Shown here in pieces: positions 26,335 through 35,992 of a stretch of 64,000 nt of DNA. The stretch is from CBDDBK01 sp965225715 (GTDB lineage Bacteria > Bacteroidota > Bacteroidia > Cytophagales > Flammeovirgaceae). The translations under genes were made by a program, and so were the position numbers. The stretch is from positions 496,001-560,000 of the forward strand of contig CBDDBK010000002.1 of assembly GCA_965225715.1 (NCBI GenBank), in the 5' to 3' direction. Within the stretch, counting starts at the first letter, position 1. Every line of letters starts with the position of its first letter. Below the pieces are notes generated by a model, which did no database searches, was not told the DNA's origin, and saw nothing but the letters and a program-made list of their open reading frames with translations.

Positions 26335-28440
26335 TTAAGGTTTTAGGGTTAAAACGATAGCCATGTTTTTTTCTATATGTGTTCCGGGTATTAAAGACTG
26401 CTTAACTACTCGTCCTTGACCTATAAACGAAACATTTAATGCTTTGTTTTCAAGTAAGTATAAAGCATCTAAGAAGCTCATACCTGTTACATCAGGAATC
26501 AAATTTTCGACCACAGGTCGTTTTGTCCAAATAATTGTATCTCCAGAGGCTTTTAGGCGTACCCAATCAGTAGTATCTTGATATTTTTGATTGATTTTAA
26601 AGTATTTAGCTAAAGATTCAAGATTTGGAAAATAGCCAGCCTTAATACTTGGTAAACTATAACTTGATTCTTGGGTTTCCAAATCTTTATAAAGCTGATT
26701 AAAATATAATTTATCTGCTATTTTTTTGAATAATGGCGCCGAAACACTAGCGCCAAAATGTTCCGCACCTTTTGGATTATCCACCACAACCATACAGGTA
26801 TATTTAGGTTTATTACTAGGAAAATAGCCCACAAAAGAGGTATAATAATTGTCTATATATTGTCCTTGTTTGAGTTTGTGAGTAGTGCCTGTTTTGCCCG
26901 AAATTTTATACTTTGGACTAAAGATACTTTTTGCTGTTCCTTGCTCTACAACACCTTCTAATAAATTTTGGATCAGATCAAGGGTTTCTGGACTGCATAT
27001 TTTGGGTCTAATAGTTTTAGTTGTATGACTTTGAATAAGTTTACCTTGTTTGGTTATTTTTTGAATAATAAGGGGTTCTATTAATTTCCCGCCATTGGCA
27101 ATAGCGTTATAAAAAGTAATAATTTGAAGAGGTGATATTTTAAATTCATATCCTATTGAAATCCAAGGTAATGAACAACCACTCCATGTTTTATCATCAA
27201 CATGGGTAATATAAGGTTGCCCAGCACCTTTTATTTGAAAATCTATGGGCTGTGTTAAACCAAAATTAGCTAAATAGTCAATAAATTTTTGAGGATCTTT
27301 TCTAAAGTTTTTAAAAATTAATCGTGAAACGCCAATGTTAGAGGATTTACGAAACACATCAGCAATATTCAACAAACCATAACCACCTGCTTTTACATCT
27401 CGCATGACACATTCTTCGTAAAAGGTATACTCTCCGTCTAAGGTGTTTACCGTATCGTTGATACTCATGTTTTTATATTCTTCTAAAAGAGCCATTAAAG
27501 AAGCTGTTTTTAAAGTTGAACCGGGTTCTGTTACTCCTTGATTACCAACAGCATAATTATAATTTTCGGCATATTCATTTTCTCGAACACGTCCTAAATT
27601 GGCTATGGCTTTAATCTGTCCTGTTTCCACTTCCATAACCAAAACACAACCGTAACTGGCTTGATATTTTTGCAAAGTTGCTTTGAGCTCATTATTGATA
27701 TATTGTTGTAAATCAATGTCGATGCTTGTATGAATATCATAGCCATTTTCAGGACGTACAAAATCGGAAGTTGGTAAAAGCCGCCAAGTATTATTAGGAG
27801 TTCTTTGAAATAAACCTCGTCCTTTTTTGCCGGTTAACATAGTATTGAAACTGTATTCAAGTCCTCTGCCTTCAGTTTTTTTAATGCTGTCTTCTTCCAA
27901 ACCCAAAGTCCGTCTTGCCAAAGCATAGTAAGGATGATAGCGTTGTTCTATTTTTTCAAAAAGGAGACCACCCTTATAACGTCCTTGATTAAAAATAGGA
28001 AATTGACGTATTTTGGCGCAGTCATCAAAATCTAATAATCGATAGCTTAAAACAACGTATTTTTTATTATTTTGACGTAAATCTTCCAATAAAATACGGT
28101 AATCTTCAGCTGGTTTTTCCAAAAAGAAATTGGATAAGGCTTGACTCAAACTATCCAAAAGTCCATAAAAAACTGCATCAGAAGCAATACTTGGGTCAAA
28201 AGCTAAACGAAAAAAAGGCAAAGAAGTTGCCAAAAGTTGTCCATTATCACTGAGTATATTTCCTCTTAATGCTTTGACTTCCTGATATTTAAAAAAAGAA
28301 TTTTGATTTTTATTTTCCCATTGATTATTTTCTATGAATTGGAGTTTTAAAATTCTACCCAAAACCACAAAAGCTAAAATCATAAAAACATAAAAAACCA
28401 GAAGACTCCTTAGGTATATCGTATTTTTGTTAGCTAGCAT
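26335..28440 (-). CDS. ftsI: Penicillin-binding protein, FtsI-type transpeptidase with PASTA domain
   Basis: The 701-residue class B penicillin-binding protein cross-links peptidoglycan, most likely at the septum. There is one N-terminal membrane segment (about residues 9-28), a dimerisation region (KALRGNILSDNGQLLAT), and the transpeptidase motifs: PGSTLK near residue 305, SSN near 365 and KTGT near 516. A single PASTA domain (LIPDVTGMSFLDALYLL) ends the protein. The dcw-cluster neighbours (mraW, murE, mraY) are not adjacent, so the gene is isolated here. Two R4 repeats lie upstream. Confidence 0.93.
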   Translation of the reverse strand: MLANKNTIYLRSLLVFYVFMILAFVVLGRILKLQFIENNQWENKNQNSFFKYQEVKALRGNILSDNGQLLATSLPFFRLAFDPSIASDAVFYGLLDSLSQALSNFFLEKPAEDYRILLEDLRQNNKKYVVLSYRLLDFDDCAKIRQFPIFNQGRYKGGLLFEKIEQRYHPYYALARRTLGLEEDSIKKTEGRGLEYSFNTMLTGKKGRGLFQRTPNNTWRLLPTSDFVRPENGYDIHTSIDIDLQQYINNELKATLQKYQASYGCVLVMEVETGQIKAIANLGRVRENEYAENYNYAVGNQGVTEPGSTLKTASLMALLEEYKNMSINDTVNTLDGEYTFYEECVMRDVKAGGYGLLNIADVFRKSSNIGVSRLIFKNFRKDPQKFIDYLANFGLTQPIDFQIKGAGQPYITHVDDKTWSGCSLPWISIGYEFKISPLQIITFYNAIANGGKLIEPLIIQKITKQGKLIQSHTTKTIRPKICSPETLDLIQNLLEGVVEQGTAKSIFSPKYKISGKTGTTHKLKQGQYIDNYYTSFVGYFPSNKPKYTCMVVVDNPKGAEHFGASVSAPLFKKIADKLYFNQLYKDLETQESSYSLPSIKAGYFPNLESLAKYFKINQKYQDTTDWVRLKASGDTIIWTKRPVVENLIPDVTGMSFLDALYLLENKALNVSFIGQGRVVKQSLIPGTHIEKNMAIVLTLKP

Positions 28441-28516
28441 TTTACTTAGTTTAAGTATAAATATAGTTTTAAAAAATAATAGTCCGGTAAATTTTTTAAT
28501 AAACTGATTAGGATTT

Positions 28517-28596
28517 ATAGCAAAGCTGTTTTATTTTTCGAAACGTTAAGTTTCAATACCAATAGGTTAGAATCCGAAAAACTCTCTTTTTCAAGC
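28517..28596 (+). repeat. R4 dispersed repeat, copy c
   Basis: It starts ATAGCAAAGCTGTTTTATTT, includes TTCGAAACGTTAAGTTTCAA and ends TCTCTTTTTCAA. It resembles copy d at 28753 and the inverted copy at 42974-43066. Confidence 0.5.
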
Positions 28597-28752
28597 AATC
28601 TGAGTATACTTATAGAAACCTTTGCAAAGGTCTTAAAAAAAAGATAAAAAAATATTTTTTAAAACATTTTATAACTTTCTGGTAATAGGTTATTTCAAAA
28701 TAACCTTAGTCTTTATTATTAATGTTCTTTTTACAACATCTTGATAATTGGT

Positions 28753-28843
28753 ATAGCAATGTTATTTTATTTTTCGAAATGTTTTGTTTCAATATAAATA
28801 AGTTAAAAGCTTAAAAAAATCCTTTTTTCAAGTGACGTGACTA
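28753..28843 (+). repeat. R4 dispersed repeat, copy d
   Basis: It starts ATAGCAATGTTATTTTATTT, includes TTCGAAATGTTTTGTTTCAA and ends AAATCCTTTTTTCAA followed by GTGACGTGACTA. The 12-base tail also ends the inverted copy at 42974 as TAGTCACGTCAA, so the two share full boundaries. Confidence 0.55.
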
Positions 28844-28863
28844 CAGTATCATGATATTATCAA

Positions 28864-31800
28864 TTATTTTAATTCTTTAGTCAAGTTGATTCCGGACACC
28901 AATATATCATCAGTTTGTATATTTCCTGATAACCAACTGTAAAATTCTTGTCGTAATTGAATGCTTTGTTCATTCATATTTTCATGATGAATATTATGAA
29001 GTAGCTTTTTAAAATTAGAAATCTTATATTTACTTTTATTACTTCCACCTGTTTGATTTGGAAAACCATCAGAAAATAAATAAATGCTAACATCACCATC
29101 TAAACGGACTTTTGTGTTTTCAAAAGTAGCTTTCATATCATTATAATTCATTCCTGTGCTAAAAAAACTACCTCTAACTAGCTTAAGTTCATTATTTTTA
29201 ATATAAATAAGTGGTCGTCTTGCACCTGAAAAAATAAGTTCTCTTGCTTTAAAATCAATTCTACAAAGCACTAAATCCATAGCCGTATTAATTTCTACAT
29301 CCTTCTCATCAAGAATATTTAACATATTATCATTAATAATACTGAGTAGACTAGCGGGGTCTAAGCCAAAATTATCCTTAACTGTGTTATCCAAACACAT
29401 GTTTCCAATTAAAGCTAAAAAACCACCAGATACTCGAATACCCGAACAATCTGCTAAGGCTAAATACATATATTTTGAATCACCATGAAGCCAAAGAAAA
29501 TCACTGGCTATCAAATTTCTGGGCATTGAAAGTATAAAACTATGGGCAAAAGTTTGTTTAAGTTCGCTTTCGGAAACAAAAAAAGCCTTTTGAATTTTAC
29601 TTGCAAAATCAATACTTTTTTTAATTTCATTATTAGCATTAATAAGCTCTTGATTTTGAAGATCTATCTCTTTAAGGGCTTTAGATAATTTTTGAGCTTG
29701 GTATTCTATTTCAGCTTTTTTACTTTCTATTTCTGTTGTTCTTTCTTTTACCTTTTGTTCCAAATCATTTTGAGATATTTTTAAATTTTTAATTTGTCTT
29801 TTAATAAAAATATAAATCAATAAACCTATGACTAAAATAATAATAGCTGTGGCATAGGGCGTTCTATGGGGAGGAGGTTTAATCCTAAAACTAAAGCTGG
29901 CTGTATCGCTACAAATATTACCTCCATTACATGCTCTTACTTTAAAAACATAATTTCCATAAGGTAGGTTTGGATAAATAGCTTCTCTGCGTTTTGATAA
30001 AGGGGTCCACTGTTCTTGAAAACCTTCTAATTTCCATTGGTATCGGATTTTTTCAGGAACATTAAAAGAAACAGCTACAAATTTAAAATCTAAATGGTTG
30101 TCTTTATAATGTAGGCTTATCTTTTTATCGGGTAGATTTGTCCATGTATTTATTATATTGCCGTTTTTTTTCCAGTCTATATTTTCAAAAAAGAGTTTAA
30201 TATCTGAAATATAGATTTTTGGTGAACTATTGGGATATATCTTTTTAGAGCTATTAATATGTACTAATCCACCTGTTGTTCCAACCCATAAACTATTGTG
30301 AATCCCTTTAATAATAGCATTAGGATAGATTTGGCGTTCTTTTAAACCTTCTTCTTCTTTATAGTTTTCTACAATGATGAGATCTTTTTCTAAACTGGTT
30401 ATTTTTGATATACCTAAATTAGTTGTTATCCATATACTATGCTGGGCATCTTCACATAAACCTAAAATATTATCACCTGATAATTCATATTCTTCAAAAC
30501 CGATGACTTGAAAAATAGGTTCATTGACTTCATAATTATGAATTTTAAAAATCCCATTTCCATTTGTTCCAAACCAAATATTACCTTCTGTATCAGCTAA
30601 AATAGCGGTTACCACCTTGTTAGGTAAGTGACTTTCAAAATCGATATTTTTTATTTGATCATCTTTATAACGAAAAAGCCCACTTCCTTCTGTGGCTATC
30701 CATAAATTGCCCCATCTATCCAAAGCAAGGGCGTTAACTTCCGAATAGTCCAAATCCTCATCACTAAGAATCACAGAATATTCAAGCCCATCAAATTTAG
30801 ATACTCCAAATCCTCCACCTAAAAAGAGTTCACCTTGATCGTTTAAAATTGCCCAATGCGGCCTTGGTCCTTTATAAAGACTAATTTTTCTAAAATTAAA
30901 TGTATTATCTTTTAGGTATAATCCTCCATCATTTCCAAAAACATATACTTCAAAACGGTCATGGTGAGTAGCTAAAGGACCAGGAAAATCGTTTAGTTCG
31001 TCTCTGATAATATTATTGATTTTATTATCTTTATCGATATAAGATAAACCTAACTCGCTGCATAACCAAATGCTACTATCTTTAACAAGACCTATTTTGG
31101 AAACATGATTACTTAAAAGCCCATATTCTGTTGTATAGGTCTCAAAAACTCGATTATTTAATCTAAAAATACCTTCAGAGGATGAAAACCAAATTCCCCC
31201 TTCTATATCTTCTATAATATCATAGATTTTATTGCTTAAACCATTATTTTCATTGTAAAAATTAAGACGATTATTACGTTTATTGAAATGATATACCCCC
31301 AAAAAAGTACTTGCCCATATACTTTCATCACTATCTTCAAGAAGGGCATAAACAGGTTGTCTATTGGCAAAAATATATTGACTTAATTTAAAATTGCCAT
31401 CTGAAAAAATAAAAATTCCTTTATCTGTTCCAACAATTAAACCTTCATTTTTGAATTTTTTAAACGTATATATTTTATTGAAAGGCAAATCTTCATATAA
31501 AAATTGTTGATATGTTTTTTTTGAAGGGTTATATAAAAAGATTCCTTGATAAAGTGTACTGATCCATATGCCTTGTTTTGAATCTGCCAGCATACTAAAA
31601 ACCTGAATAGAAGATTCTAAACTCCCCAGACTTTTATGGACAAAAAAGATTTGTTCATTTTCTATATACCCCAAGCCTTTTCCTTTTTGAAAAAACCATA
31701 CTCGGGAATTTGAATCGATAGCAATTGCTTCAATTTCAGCATATAAGCTATCATTGGTTAAATAATATTTAAAATGTTGTCCATCAAAGCGGTTTAAGCC

Positions 31801-32106
31801 ATTTTGGGTAGCAATCCAAACATAATGATATTTATCTTGTCCAATATCAGTAACATAATTGTTTGATAAGCCTTGTTTTTTAGTATATGCTTTCATTTCT
31901 TGACCATTGAAACGCACAACTCCTGAATTAAAAGTGGTTATCCAAAGTTGACGTTGATGATCGATAAATAGATATTCTGTTTCATTTTGAGTAAGCCCAT
32001 CTCTTATGGTGTACTGTTTGGTGTTTAATCGTTGAGCAGATAGAAAAAATGAAAACAAAAAATTAATGAATGAACAGCAAATAACGAATAATAAGGTTTT
32101 AAGCAT
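28864..32106 (-). CDS. Two-component-regulator propeller sensor with Y_Y_Y, membrane and SpoIIE-type phosphatase domains
   Basis: The 1,080-residue protein has an N-terminal signal/anchor, then repeated propeller blades of the type GLTQNETEYLFIDHQRQLWI filling about 650 residues. A Y_Y_Y domain (FKVRACNGGNICSDTASF) follows, then one membrane helix near residues 746-767, a coiled coil (775-835) and a PP2C/SpoIIE domain. Phosphatase marks are ADCSG near residue 884, IYLFSDGFPNQTGG near 1012 and QTDDILV. The usual DCTGHGVPGA block reads DCSGIRVSGG, so activity may be altered. It probably senses an extracellular polymer or envelope signal and acts on a partner-switch anti-anti-sigma factor; no partner gene is adjacent. 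Confidence 0.88.
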   Translation of the reverse strand: MLKTLLFVICCSFINFLFSFFLSAQRLNTKQYTIRDGLTQNETEYLFIDHQRQLWITTFNSGVVRFNGQEMKAYTKKQGLSNNYVTDIGQDKYHYVWIATQNGLNRFDGQHFKYYLTNDSLYAEIEAIAIDSNSRVWFFQKGKGLGYIENEQIFFVHKSLGSLESSIQVFSMLADSKQGIWISTLYQGIFLYNPSKKTYQQFLYEDLPFNKIYTFKKFKNEGLIVGTDKGIFIFSDGNFKLSQYIFANRQPVYALLEDSDESIWASTFLGVYHFNKRNNRLNFYNENNGLSNKIYDIIEDIEGGIWFSSSEGIFRLNNRVFETYTTEYGLLSNHVSKIGLVKDSSIWLCSELGLSYIDKDNKINNIIRDELNDFPGPLATHHDRFEVYVFGNDGGLYLKDNTFNFRKISLYKGPRPHWAILNDQGELFLGGGFGVSKFDGLEYSVILSDEDLDYSEVNALALDRWGNLWIATEGSGLFRYKDDQIKNIDFESHLPNKVVTAILADTEGNIWFGTNGNGIFKIHNYEVNEPIFQVIGFEEYELSGDNILGLCEDAQHSIWITTNLGISKITSLEKDLIIVENYKEEEGLKERQIYPNAIIKGIHNSLWVGTTGGLVHINSSKKIYPNSSPKIYISDIKLFFENIDWKKNGNIINTWTNLPDKKISLHYKDNHLDFKFVAVSFNVPEKIRYQWKLEGFQEQWTPLSKRREAIYPNLPYGNYVFKVRACNGGNICSDTASFSFRIKPPPHRTPYATAIIILVIGLLIYIFIKRQIKNLKISQNDLEQKVKERTTEIESKKAEIEYQAQKLSKALKEIDLQNQELINANNEIKKSIDFASKIQKAFFVSESELKQTFAHSFILSMPRNLIASDFLWLHGDSKYMYLALADCSGIRVSGGFLALIGNMCLDNTVKDNFGLDPASLLSIINDNMLNILDEKDVEINTAMDLVLCRIDFKARELIFSGARRPLIYIKNNELKLVRGSFFSTGMNYNDMKATFENTKVRLDGDVSIYLFSDGFPNQTGGSNKSKYKISNFKKLLHNIHHENMNEQSIQLRQEFYSWLSGNIQTDDILVSGINLTKELK

Positions 32107-32530
32107 TTAACATTTAATAATGAAATGAATAATAAAGTTTTAAGAATTTGATTTTCAATTCTAAAAAAGAAGTTATTTGCTTTTATTTTGGAAAATTTTA
32201 AAATTTGTTGAATCTAACTCGTGGAGTAAAAATTTTAAACTATGCTATTTTTATATAAGAAATAGTTATTTCATAAAATCAACACGTTAAATCTTCCAAA
32301 AGATCCTTTTTTCAAATTATTAATTGCTAACTAAATAATTCAAAATCCTTAAAATAACTATAAATTTTTACAACCATAAAATCTATTAAATAATTTGGAA
32401 ATTAAGATAAATCTTTTAATTACAAATAGAAAATGATAAAAAAAATCATGTAGCTTTGGATAAAGAAAATCTAAAAAAAGAATTAAAAAAAATCTTAATT
32501 TCTAATTAAACTATTAAATTATTTTAGAAA
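32107..32530. other. Divergent intergenic region, 424 bp
   Basis: It separates the minus-strand propeller sensor from the plus-strand coiled-coil gene and must hold both promoters. One R4 repeat (32241-32316) lies in the middle. I see no other structure I can support. Confidence 0.5.
32241..32316 (+). repeat. R4 dispersed repeat, copy b
   Basis: It starts TATGCTATTTTTATATAAGA and ends CTTCCAAAAGATCCTTTTTT followed by CAA. It is closest to copy a at 9685, sharing the ACACGTTAAA/ACATGTTAAA and CTTCCAAAA blocks. Confidence 0.55.
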
Positions 32531-33007
32531 ATGACATTAGCATCTGAACAAGAAAAAGATTTAGAACAAATTGTTCTCAAAATTGTTAAACAACATTTTA
32601 AAAGCTCACCTTCTCAATTTAACGGAACACCCTATGACAGTACTTTGTTAGAGCGTATTGTGCGAGTAGAGGAACGCATCGAAAGCCTTACGATTTTAAT
32701 GAAGCAAAATATAGAAACTATGGAAAAACGCTTTGAAGCCGTAGATAAACGCTTCGAAGATATGAAACATTACACCAATAAACGCTTCGAAGACATAAAC
32801 AAACGCTTTGAAGCCGTAGATAAACGCTTCGAAGACATAAACAAACGCTTTGAAGCCGTAGATAAACGCTTTGAGGATATGAAATATTACACTGATAAAC
32901 ATTTTGAAGCTGTAAACAAAAATGTTAATACCACTAAATGGATGATAGGAGTTGGGTTTACTTTAATGACAACAGTTATCTTACTTTCTAACTTTTTAGC
33001 AAACTAA
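32531..33007 (+). CDS. Small coiled-coil membrane protein with 14-residue internal repeats
   Basis: The 158-residue protein has a long helical region in which KRFEAVDKRFED(I/M)-type segments recur (residues about 66-125), then a C-terminal membrane anchor (WMIGVGFTLMTTVILLSNFLA). The pattern resembles DUF1640/haemolysin-accessory-type coiled-coil proteins, but I cannot assign a function. The heptad register suggests an oligomeric rod tethered to the membrane. It stands alone. Confidence 0.7.
   Translation: MTLASEQEKDLEQIVLKIVKQHFKSSPSQFNGTPYDSTLLERIVRVEERIESLTILMKQNIETMEKRFEAVDKRFEDMKHYTNKRFEDINKRFEAVDKRFEDINKRFEAVDKRFEDMKYYTDKHFEAVNKNVNTTKWMIGVGFTLMTTVILLSNFLAN
32726..32900 (+). repeat. 42-bp in-frame tandem repeats in the coiled-coil gene
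   Basis: Units of about 42 bp begin AAACGCTTTGAAGCCGTAGA and continue into a KRFED segment. Two central copies are almost identical, and flanking ones carry a variant MK(H/Y)YT(N/D) insert. The unit is a multiple of three, so slippage would change rod length without breaking the frame. Confidence 0.75.
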
Positions 33008-33084
33008 AAAAACAAGAGGGTGTATCACATATGAGGTTTACGCTCTAAGTTAGACTCTCCCTTACAAATGATACATCTCCGTTT

Positions 33085-33777
33085 TTAGTATAGGTCGCTT
33101 TTCCATTTTCCACAGAAACAGGCTTTTTTAAATTTTTTTAAGGTTTTGCTATAAACTTTCGGTTGCAAAAATATTAGGTGAATAATTTGAATAGGTATAG
33201 AAATAATGGCTGCCATAATAGTGTATTTATAATCATGCTCTTCATTATCTTGACTTAAATCTGGAGATGAAGTAGTGGTTTTAACTGTCGTTTGGAGAAC
33301 TTCAAGAGCATTTTTTACATCGAAAAGTTTAAAATAAAATGTTTCCCAAGACTCATCTTTTTCAGGATTATAAGTCTAGTCGTAAGGAAATAGTGGGGCT
33401 AAAACTATGCCGCGTTCTTGAAAATCAGGGCTAAAGCCAATAACTAAATAGTAATCAATATCTTGGAATAAATCACCCATCTTTTTGAAGTCTTCTTGAT
33501 TGGGTGTAATCTTATTTTCAGAATTGATAAAATGACTTGCAAGAGTAGAATCGTATCTATCGTAGTCAAGTTTTACAAAATCACAATCTTCCAAACTATT
33601 AATAACACTACGGGTTATGTAAGGATCGAATTCTGCATTGGCATTTACACCTTTAATTAATACGGTCGAAGTATCGCGTATTAAATGCCCAAAAGAAGGA
33701 AAAATACTAACTTTACTCGAATAACAAGATGATAAAGTAAAAGAAAGAAAAGCTAATACGTAAAAAGATGTTTTCAT
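33085..33777 (-). pseudogene. Lipoprotein gene interrupted by one in-frame TAG
   Basis: The intact first part (33376-33777, 133 residues) begins with a lipoprotein signal ending LSSC. It stops at TAG 33376-33378. The same frame then stays open for 97 more codons to TAA 33085. That extension is protein-like: TYNPEKDESWETFYFKLFDV and a membrane segment YTIMAAIISIPIQIIHLIF. The natural product was therefore probably 230 residues with a C-terminal membrane helix. No family recognised. Either the gene is truncated or the amber codon is read through. Confidence 0.65.
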
Positions 33778-33787
33778 AACAATAAAA

Positions 33788-33870
33788 TTGTTTAAAAATT
33801 AGTTTTTAATTTAATATATTGGTTTTTAAATGGTTAGAATTAAGCTAATTAAAATTGGATAAAGTTCAAC
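33788..33870 (-). repeat. R1 dispersed repeat, inverted short copy
   Basis: Its reverse complement matches the ends of 35450-35564 (TTGRACTTTATCYAATTTTA at one end, ACTAATTTTTAAACAA at the other) but lacks about 30 bp of the middle. It lies directly upstream of the interrupted lipoprotein gene. The rest of the 345-bp gap (33778-34122) shows no gene; near 34010 it carries only the R1 end motif. Confidence 0.55.
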
Positions 33871-34122
33871 CTATTAAGTCTTTTTAAAGAATACATTTTT
33901 TGAATATTTTGATAATCAAAGGCTTTTATTTTTGAATTTTAGTCTATAATTATCTGAATTAAAATTATTTATATCTATAAACAATTGGTTATCAAACTAT
34001 TAAAATTATTTAATTTTTGAACAACTTCTATGTCTAAAATTTGCTATCATATTTTGGATAACACCACCAAATTTTTCTCTGAGATAAAAATAGCAAGGCT
34101 ATATTTTAAAGTTTTATATATC

Positions 34123-35337
34123 TTATTCTATAACTCCTGATCCAATTAATTCATTATCAAGATACCAAACAGCAAACTGCCCTGATGCAATGGCTTTTTG
34201 AGGTTTTTTAAAAATGATATAAAAGTCTTTTTTTAAACTATATAAATGGGCAAGTGTAGGAGTCTGTCTGTAACGAATAGAAACTTCATAGGTCTGCATT
34301 TTGCCTTCTAAAAGTGTGGAGTTAGGGTTTAACCAATGGGCATTTATTTTTTTTATAGCCAAGCCATAGCGGTATAAACCAGGATGTTTTGAACTCTGAC
34401 CAACATAGACAATGTTATTTTTTACATCTTTACCAATGACAAATAAAGGCTCTTTTTTTCCACCTATATTTAGACCTTTTCGTTGCCCAACGGTAAAATA
34501 ATAAGCACCTTGATGTTCTCCAACATAAGTCCCATCTTTTTCTTGATAAGAATAAGTCTGGGTATATTTTTTTAAACGATCAAAATTTTTAGATGTTTGA
34601 CAAGGTATTTTATAGTGTTTATAAAGTAAACTATTAGCCGGAATTTCTATGACTTTCCCGACTTTAGGTTTTAATTGTTGTTTCAAAAAAGTTGGTAGTT
34701 TAACTTTTCCGACAAAACATAAACCTTGTGAATCTCTTTTATCGGCAGTTTCCAATCCCAAGTTTTTGGCTATTTTTCGGACTGTTTTTTTCTCTAAATG
34801 TCCAATAGGAAATAAAGATTTTGCCAATTGTTTTTGATTAATTTGACATAAAAAATAGCTTTGATCTTTATGATTATCATAACCTTTAAATAAACCGTAA
34901 AGGTTTTTATTTTCTTGTTCAAAAGATTCTTTAGATATCTTTTTTTGACAGTAATGTCCGGTAGCTACATAATCAGCTCCAAGTGCTAAGGCTTTTTCTA
35001 AAAAAACTGAAAATTTAATCTCACGGTTACAAAGTACATCTGGATTAGGCGTTTGTCCTTTTAAATAAGTTTCAAACATATAGTTTACAATTTTTTCGCG
35101 ATAAGCTTCGCTTAAATCTATTGTTTGAAAAGGTATTTTCAATTTATTGGCAACCATTAAAGCATCGTTACTATCTTCTATCCAAGGGCAATTATCAGAA
35201 ATTGTGACGGTATTATCATGCCAATTTTTCATATATAAGCCTATAACCTCATAACCTTGCTCTTTTAATAAGTAAGCAGCTACACTTGAATCTACTCCTC
35301 CTGAAAGACCTACTACAACTCGTTTTTGTTTTCCCAT
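34123..35337 (-). CDS. mnmA: tRNA-specific 2-thiouridylase
   Basis: The 404-residue enzyme thiolates U34 of tRNA-Lys, -Glu and -Gln. It has the PP-loop ATP motif GLSGGVDSSVAAYLL at the N-terminus. The catalytic cysteine pair is in NPDVLCNREIKF and SQGLCFVGKV. The C-terminal domain contains YYFTVGQRKGLNIGG. Length is a little above average. It is a single minus-strand gene. Confidence 0.96.
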   Translation of the reverse strand: MGKQKRVVVGLSGGVDSSVAAYLLKEQGYEVIGLYMKNWHDNTVTISDNCPWIEDSNDALMVANKLKIPFQTIDLSEAYREKIVNYMFETYLKGQTPNPDVLCNREIKFSVFLEKALALGADYVATGHYCQKKISKESFEQENKNLYGLFKGYDNHKDQSYFLCQINQKQLAKSLFPIGHLEKKTVRKIAKNLGLETADKRDSQGLCFVGKVKLPTFLKQQLKPKVGKVIEIPANSLLYKHYKIPCQTSKNFDRLKKYTQTYSYQEKDGTYVGEHQGAYYFTVGQRKGLNIGGKKEPLFVIGKDVKNNIVYVGQSSKHPGLYRYGLAIKKINAHWLNPNSTLLEGKMQTYEVSIRYRQTPTLAHLYSLKKDFYIIFKKPQKAIASGQFAVWYLDNELIGSGVIE

Positions 35338-35449
35338 CTCAAGTTAGGTATTAAATATGTAAATTGTTGATTATAAAATTTTTATTAAAAATTAAAATGT
35401 GCAGTATCAATTACCCAAATGATATCGTTTTAAATATGCTATAAGTAGA

Positions 35450-35564
35450 TTGGACTTTATCTAATTTTAATTAGTTTATTCTTATAAAATTAAAATTGGT
35501 GTTTTACATTGTAACTATTTAAAAACCAATATATTAAATTAAAAACTAATTTTTAAATAACTTC
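35450..35564 (+). repeat. R1 dispersed repeat, full-length copy 2
   Basis: It lies in the 325-bp gap (35338-35662) upstream of mnmA. It begins TTGGACTTTATCTAATTTTA and ends AATTTTTAAATAACTTC. It aligns over about 115 bp with 26068-26182. The remainder of the gap holds the frameshifted tail of the PIN toxin and nothing else recognisable. Confidence 0.6.
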
Positions 35565-35606
35565 AAATATTTTGCCCTTCTAAAAATACAACAACACAAA
35601 GGTTAA

Positions 35607-35992
35607 TTATATAAATTTTAAAATTAGCCCTTTAATATACTTAAAATGCGCATCTTTACTTATTAAAAGAACATTGTTGCTTTACAAGCTGCTGCTATCC
35701 ATATATCATTTTCAGGTATTGGCGTACCTTTCTCCTTTAAAATTAGTCGAATATCTGAATATTCTTCACTAACTCTCTTATTAATAGTTAATATGTGACA
35801 TGAATTTATAAAATCTCTATATTTTAGTAGGTTAGTCTTTTTTCTATCCGAATTTTTTGCTCCAAATAATAGTTCTCCCACTACAACAGTTGGTAAACAT
35901 ACAATATGATTTTTTAAAAACTCAAATGTATATTTATTATCATTGAGCAAATCAATAGCTATATTAGTGTCAAGGGTAATTTGCTTTACCAT
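35607..35992 (-). pseudogene. PIN-domain toxin (VapC-like), C-terminus lost by frameshift
   Basis: The open part (35663-35992, 109 residues) has PIN-domain acids: TLDTNIAIDLL (Asp8), VVVGELLFGA (Glu) and IPENDIWIAAA (Asp). It stops after CKATMFF. Moving one base, the sequence continues LISKDAHFKYIKGLILKFI to TAA 35607, the usual VapC tail with its last conserved Asp. The likely lesion is loss of one A in the plus-strand A-run at 35665-35668. VapC proteins are RNases held in check by VapB, and losing the last acid probably disables this one. The start overlaps the antitoxin gene by 7 bp. Confidence 0.78.

Larger units (their letters stand above)
28441..28863. other. Intergenic region, 423 bp, with two R4 repeats
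   Basis: No gene seen. It contains two direct R4 copies, 28517-28596 and 28753-28843, about 236 bp apart. The second ends only 20 bp from the stop of the propeller/SpoIIE gene. The region also serves as the ftsI leader. Confidence 0.6.

Noticed and set aside
33015..33075. Inverted repeat TGTATCA/TGATACA between convergent genes
   Set aside because: The arms are only 7 bp and about 45 bp apart; a stable structure cannot be supported by eye.
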